A program made the position numbers and the translations under genes. This document shows positions 44,054 to 46,846 of a stretch of 46,846 bases of DNA, piece by piece. The DNA is taken from assembly GCF_000763295.1 (NCBI RefSeq), contig NZ_JRJE01000026.1, positions 1-46,846 on the forward strand. Direction: 5' to 3'. Under the pieces are notes generated by a model, which did no database searches, had not been told where the DNA came from, and was given only the letters and a program-made list of their open reading frames with translations. How positions within the stretch are numbered: the first letter of the stretch is position 1; each line of letters opens with the position of its first letter. This stretch comes from Thalassospira australica. Lineage in GTDB: Bacteria; Pseudomonadota; Alphaproteobacteria; Rhodospirillales; Thalassospiraceae.

Positions 44054-45787
44054 ATGACCAAGAAACAGCCTCAGGACCTTAGATCGGCACGTTGGTTTGC
44101 CCCGGATGATCTCCGGTCTTTCGGGCACCGTTCCCGCATGATGCAGCTTGGGTATTCAGAAGACGATTTTCGCGACAAGCCGATTATCGGTGTTCTCAAT
44201 ACCTGGTCTGAGCTGAATTCCTGTCACAGCCACTTCCGCGAACGTGTCGTGGATGTGAAGCGCGGTGTTGCCCAGGCAGGCGGCTTTGCCGTCGAATTGC
44301 CGTCGCTTTCGGTGGATGAAAGTTTCACCAAGCCGACCTCCATGCTGTATCGCAACTTGCTTGCGATGGAAGTCGAAGAAAACATCCGCAGCCACCCGCT
44401 TGATGGTGTTGTGCTGATGGGCGGGTGCGACAAAACCACCCCGGGTCTGGTGATGGGGGCAATTTCGGCAGGTGTGCCGTTGATTTATCTGCCAGCGGGG
44501 CCGATGCTGCGCGGTAATTATGCAGGCAAGATCCTTGGGTCGGGTTCGGATGCCTGGAAATACTGGGACGAACGTCGGGCCGGAAACATCAGCGACGATG
44601 AATGGCTTGGCATTCAGGGTGGTATCGCCCGCTCTGCCGGGACCTGCATGACCATGGGGACGGCATCGACCATGACCGCGATTGCAGATTCTATGGGCCT
44701 TACACTTCCGGGCGCATCGTCCATCCCTGCTGTTGATAGCGGTCATCAGCGCATGTCAGCTGATTGCGGGCGCCGGATTGTTGATATGGTGTGGGAAGAT
44801 CTGACACCTGAAAAGATCATCACGGATGCGTCGTGCCGTAATGCAGCGATCGTGGCGATGGCAACGGGGTGTTCGACCAATGCGGTGGTCCATCTGATTG
44901 CCATGGCACGCCGTGCAGGCGTTGACCTTAAGCTTGAAGACCTTGACGAACTTGGCCGCAATACGCCGCTGATTGCCAATGTGCGCCCGTCCGGCAAGGA
45001 CTATCTGATGGAAGACTTCTATTTTGCCGGGGGGCTTCGTGCCTTGATGAAGCAGATGGAAGACCGTCTTGATACGACGTGTATGACGGTGACCGGCAAG
45101 ACGCTTGGTGAAAACCTTGAAGGGGCTGAGGTCTTTAATGATGATGTCATCCGCCCGCTTGATAATCCGGTTTACAAGGAAGGCTCGCTTGCGGTTCTCA
45201 AGGGCAATCTGTGCCCGACCGGGGCCGTGATCAAGCCTGCGGCCTGTGATCCGAAGTTCCACGTCCATGAAGGCCCGGCGCTTGTTTTTGACAGCTATCC
45301 GGAAATGAAAAAGGCCGTTGATGACGAGAACCTGGAAATCACGCCAGATCATGTGATGGTTCTGCGAAATGCCGGGCCACAAGGCGGGCCAGGCTTCCCG
45401 GAATGGGGCATGCTGCCAATTCCCAAGGCGCTGATCAAGCAGGGACATCGCGACATGTTGCGCATTTCTGATGCCCGCATGTCGGGCACATCATATGGCG
45501 CATGTGTTTTGCACGTTAGTCCGGAAAGCTATGTCGGTGGGCCGCTGGCTCTTTTGAAAACCGGCGATATTGTGCGGCTTGATCTTCCAAATCGTTCGCT
45601 TGATATGTTGGTTTCCGACCAAGAGCTTGAAGAACGCCGCAAGGCACTTACCCCGCCAGAACCGCGTTTTGAACGCGGCTATGGTTATATGTTCTCCCGC
45701 CACGTGACGCAGGCCGACCAAGGCTGTGATTTCGATTTCCTTGAAACCGGTTTCGGCAGAGCTGCCGGCGAACCTGATATCTTCTAA
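44054..45787 (+). CDS. Sugar-acid dehydratase (IlvD/Edd family, arabonate dehydratase-like)
   Basis: A 577-residue iron-sulfur dehydratase. Cys57 (NSCHSHF), Cys125 (GGCDKTTPG) and Cys198 (AGTCMTMGTAST) match the [2Fe-2S] ligands of L-arabinonate/xylonate dehydratases; the C-terminal domain has MLRISDARMSGTSYG with the catalytic serine region. It removes water from an aldonate to give a 2-keto-3-deoxy acid. GAGGA lies 8 nt before the ATG at 44054. Followed 9 bp later by the RraA-like gene. L-arabonate, D-xylonate or another aldonate are possible; paralogues cannot be separated by eye. Confidence 0.9.
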   Translation: MTKKQPQDLRSARWFAPDDLRSFGHRSRMMQLGYSEDDFRDKPIIGVLNTWSELNSCHSHFRERVVDVKRGVAQAGGFAVELPSLSVDESFTKPTSMLYRNLLAMEVEENIRSHPLDGVVLMGGCDKTTPGLVMGAISAGVPLIYLPAGPMLRGNYAGKILGSGSDAWKYWDERRAGNISDDEWLGIQGGIARSAGTCMTMGTASTMTAIADSMGLTLPGASSIPAVDSGHQRMSADCGRRIVDMVWEDLTPEKIITDASCRNAAIVAMATGCSTNAVVHLIAMARRAGVDLKLEDLDELGRNTPLIANVRPSGKDYLMEDFYFAGGLRALMKQMEDRLDTTCMTVTGKTLGENLEGAEVFNDDVIRPLDNPVYKEGSLAVLKGNLCPTGAVIKPAACDPKFHVHEGPALVFDSYPEMKKAVDDENLEITPDHVMVLRNAGPQGGPGFPEWGMLPIPKALIKQGHRDMLRISDARMSGTSYGACVLHVSPESYVGGPLALLKTGDIVRLDLPNRSLDMLVSDQELEERRKALTPPEPRFERGYGYMFSRHVTQADQGCDFDFLETGFGRAAGEPDIF

Positions 45788-45796
45788 GGGCCTGTT

Positions 45797-46516
45797 ATGA
45801 CTGAATTCGTATTGTCCGAAAATACCCGTGAGAAGCTGTTGCGTGCTTCTACGGCATCCATTGCGACCCAGCTTTATAAACGTGGTCTGCGCAACCAGTT
45901 CATTCAGGGGGTTGTGCCTGTTTCCGCCAAGAAGAAAAATATGGTTGGACAGGCGTTTACCCTGCGCTACATCCCCGCACGCGAAGACCGCAACTCGCTT
46001 GAGGTGTTTCGCAATGCTGACCATCCGCAACGTGTAGCTGTTGAAACCTGCCCGCCGGGCCATGTATTGGTTATGGATGGTCGCAAGGATGCATCTGCGG
46101 CATCTGCCGGTTCCATTCTGGTGACGCGTTTGGCTGTTCGCGGTGCCGCCGGGATTGTTTCTGATGCCGGTTTTCGTGATGCTGAAGGTATCGGCGAACT
46201 TGATATGCCAGCATATTTCGCAGGCCCGTCAGCGCCAACCAACCTGACCAAGCACGAGGCACTTGATATCAATGTTCCGATTGCTTGCGGTGACGTTGCC
46301 GTTTTCCCGGGGGATGTGCTTGTTGGTGATGCGGATGGCGTGATGGTTATTCCGGCGCATCTTGCTGATGAGATTGCAGATGCCTGTGCGGGCATGGAAA
46401 ATTACGAAGCCTTTGTCCTTGAGCAGGTCAAGGATGGTGCGAGTATCATCGGACTATATCCTTGCACCAAAGACGAGAATCAGAAAAAGTATGAGGAATG
46501 GCTCGCAAAACGCTGA
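45797..46516 (+). CDS. RraA-family protein (HMG aldolase-like)
   Basis: A 239-residue protein of the RraA/4-hydroxy-4-methyl-2-oxoglutarate aldolase family: TLRYIPAREDR, GRKDASAASAGSILVTRLAVRGAAGIVSD split around the metal/pyruvate site, with the key Arg-Asp in GFRDAEGI. True RraA inhibits RNase E, but this longer catalytic-type form next to sugar-acid genes more likely cleaves or tautomerises a keto acid. Its place between dehydratase and aldehyde dehydrogenase suggests a pathway step, not RNA control. Activity unproven. Confidence 0.85.
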   Translation: MTEFVLSENTREKLLRASTASIATQLYKRGLRNQFIQGVVPVSAKKKNMVGQAFTLRYIPAREDRNSLEVFRNADHPQRVAVETCPPGHVLVMDGRKDASAASAGSILVTRLAVRGAAGIVSDAGFRDAEGIGELDMPAYFAGPSAPTNLTKHEALDINVPIACGDVAVFPGDVLVGDADGVMVIPAHLADEIADACAGMENYEAFVLEQVKDGASIIGLYPCTKDENQKKYEEWLAKR

Positions 46517-46587
46517 CGCAGTGATAGTCTGTGATTATCGCATGCTCAGTTTCATTACTTCCCCATGAGTCCTAGAGGATTGATTAA

Positions 46588-46846
46588 ATGTCTTATACGC
46601 TGACAGGAAAACATCTTATTGCCGGTGACTGGGTCGCCGGTGATGCGACGTTCCAGTCTGAGCCGGCCCACGGCCCGGCCAATACCTTCCCGGTCGGGAC
46701 GCCCGCGCTTGTCGATCAGGCCGCCAAGGCTGCCGAAGAAGCGTTTTGGTCGTTTGGTTATTCATCGCGCGAAGACCGTGCGAAGCTGATCAACACCATT
46801 GCCGATGAAATCGATGCGCGTGGTGATGAAATCACCGAAATCGGAA
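46588..46846 (+). CDS. Aldehyde dehydrogenase, probable 2-oxoglutarate semialdehyde dehydrogenase (partial)
   Basis: Only the first 86 codons are in the window; the frame is open to the end. GAGGAT lies 8 nt before the ATG at 46588. The translation begins MSYTLTGKHLIAGDWVAG and continues with PANTFPVGTPALVDQAA and RAKLINTIADEIDARGDEI, the N-terminal form of 2,5-dioxovalerate (2-oxoglutarate semialdehyde) dehydrogenases. Catalytic residues lie beyond the window. It would oxidise the semialdehyde from the DHDPS-family enzyme to 2-oxoglutarate. Confidence 0.8.
   Translation, partial: MSYTLTGKHLIAGDWVAGDATFQSEPAHGPANTFPVGTPALVDQAAKAAEEAFWSFGYSSREDRAKLINTIADEIDARGDEITEIG

Overview
The window looks like chromosomal DNA of a free-living, probably marine alphaproteobacterium. 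Gene density is high, coding GC is moderate (mid-50s % by eye), operons overlap tightly with ATGA/TGATG junctions, and the gene content fits a versatile heterotroph (hybrid aromatic-CoA catabolism, polyamine/beta-alanine use, NAD-linked molybdenum formate dehydrogenase, non-phosphorylating sugar-acid oxidation). A Rhodospirillales organism near Thalassospira would fit, but that is inference from gene content, not a database match. No transposase, phage gene, CRISPR array or rRNA is visible.

Layout. (1) 1-1.8 kb: an initiator tRNA-fMet with an unusual anticodon stem, its terminator, an inverted tRNA-like fragment, one AT-richer glycosyltransferase gene and about 590 bp without a convincing gene. 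(2) 1.8-19.5 kb: a large catabolic block. Two genes (enoyl-CoA hydratase/3-hydroxyacyl-CoA dehydrogenase fusion; HGGYW-type formamidase-like hydrolase) diverge from a long plus-strand run: 2-aminobenzoyl-CoA monooxygenase/reductase, SDR, MarR regulator, enoyl-CoA hydratase, acyl-CoA dehydrogenase, 2-aminobenzoate-CoA ligase, kynureninase, tryptophan 2,3-dioxygenase, a five-gene branched-chain-type ABC importer, a hotdog thioesterase and a Rid-family protein. Together they can take tryptophan through formylkynurenine, kynurenine and anthranilate to 2-aminobenzoyl-CoA, dearomatise it and pass it into a beta-oxidation-like lower pathway. (3) 19.6-29 kb: a polyamine-type ABC importer (minus strand), a MocR regulator, an omega-amino-acid:pyruvate aminotransferase, a TauE-like exporter and a YdfG-like malonic-semialdehyde reductase. 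A shared TGTGGCTC direct-repeat motif in the MocR and aminotransferase intergenic regions ties the module together. (4) 29-34.5 kb: a DctD-like sigma-54 response regulator and a sensor kinase, followed by a textbook arrangement of two palindromic enhancer sites and a -24/-12 promoter in front of an OFA-family transporter. (5) 34.8-41.9 kb: LysR regulator and an NAD-dependent formate dehydrogenase operon (fdsG, B, A, D and fdhD), interrupted by a large inverted repeat. (6) 42.2-46.8 kb: a sugar-acid block: DHDPS-family dehydratase/aldolase, FCD-type GntR regulator, IlvD/Edd sugar-acid dehydratase, RraA-like protein and the start of an aldehyde dehydrogenase, consistent with oxidation of a pentonate or hexarate to 2-oxoglutarate semialdehyde and 2-oxoglutarate.

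Most enzyme families are known. The parts most worth a second look are regulatory or architectural: the enhancer/sigma-54 array before the OFA transporter, the MocR operator pair, the permease with an extra helix and tail, the Rid protein lacking the deaminase arginine, the initiator tRNA variant and the intercistronic hairpins.
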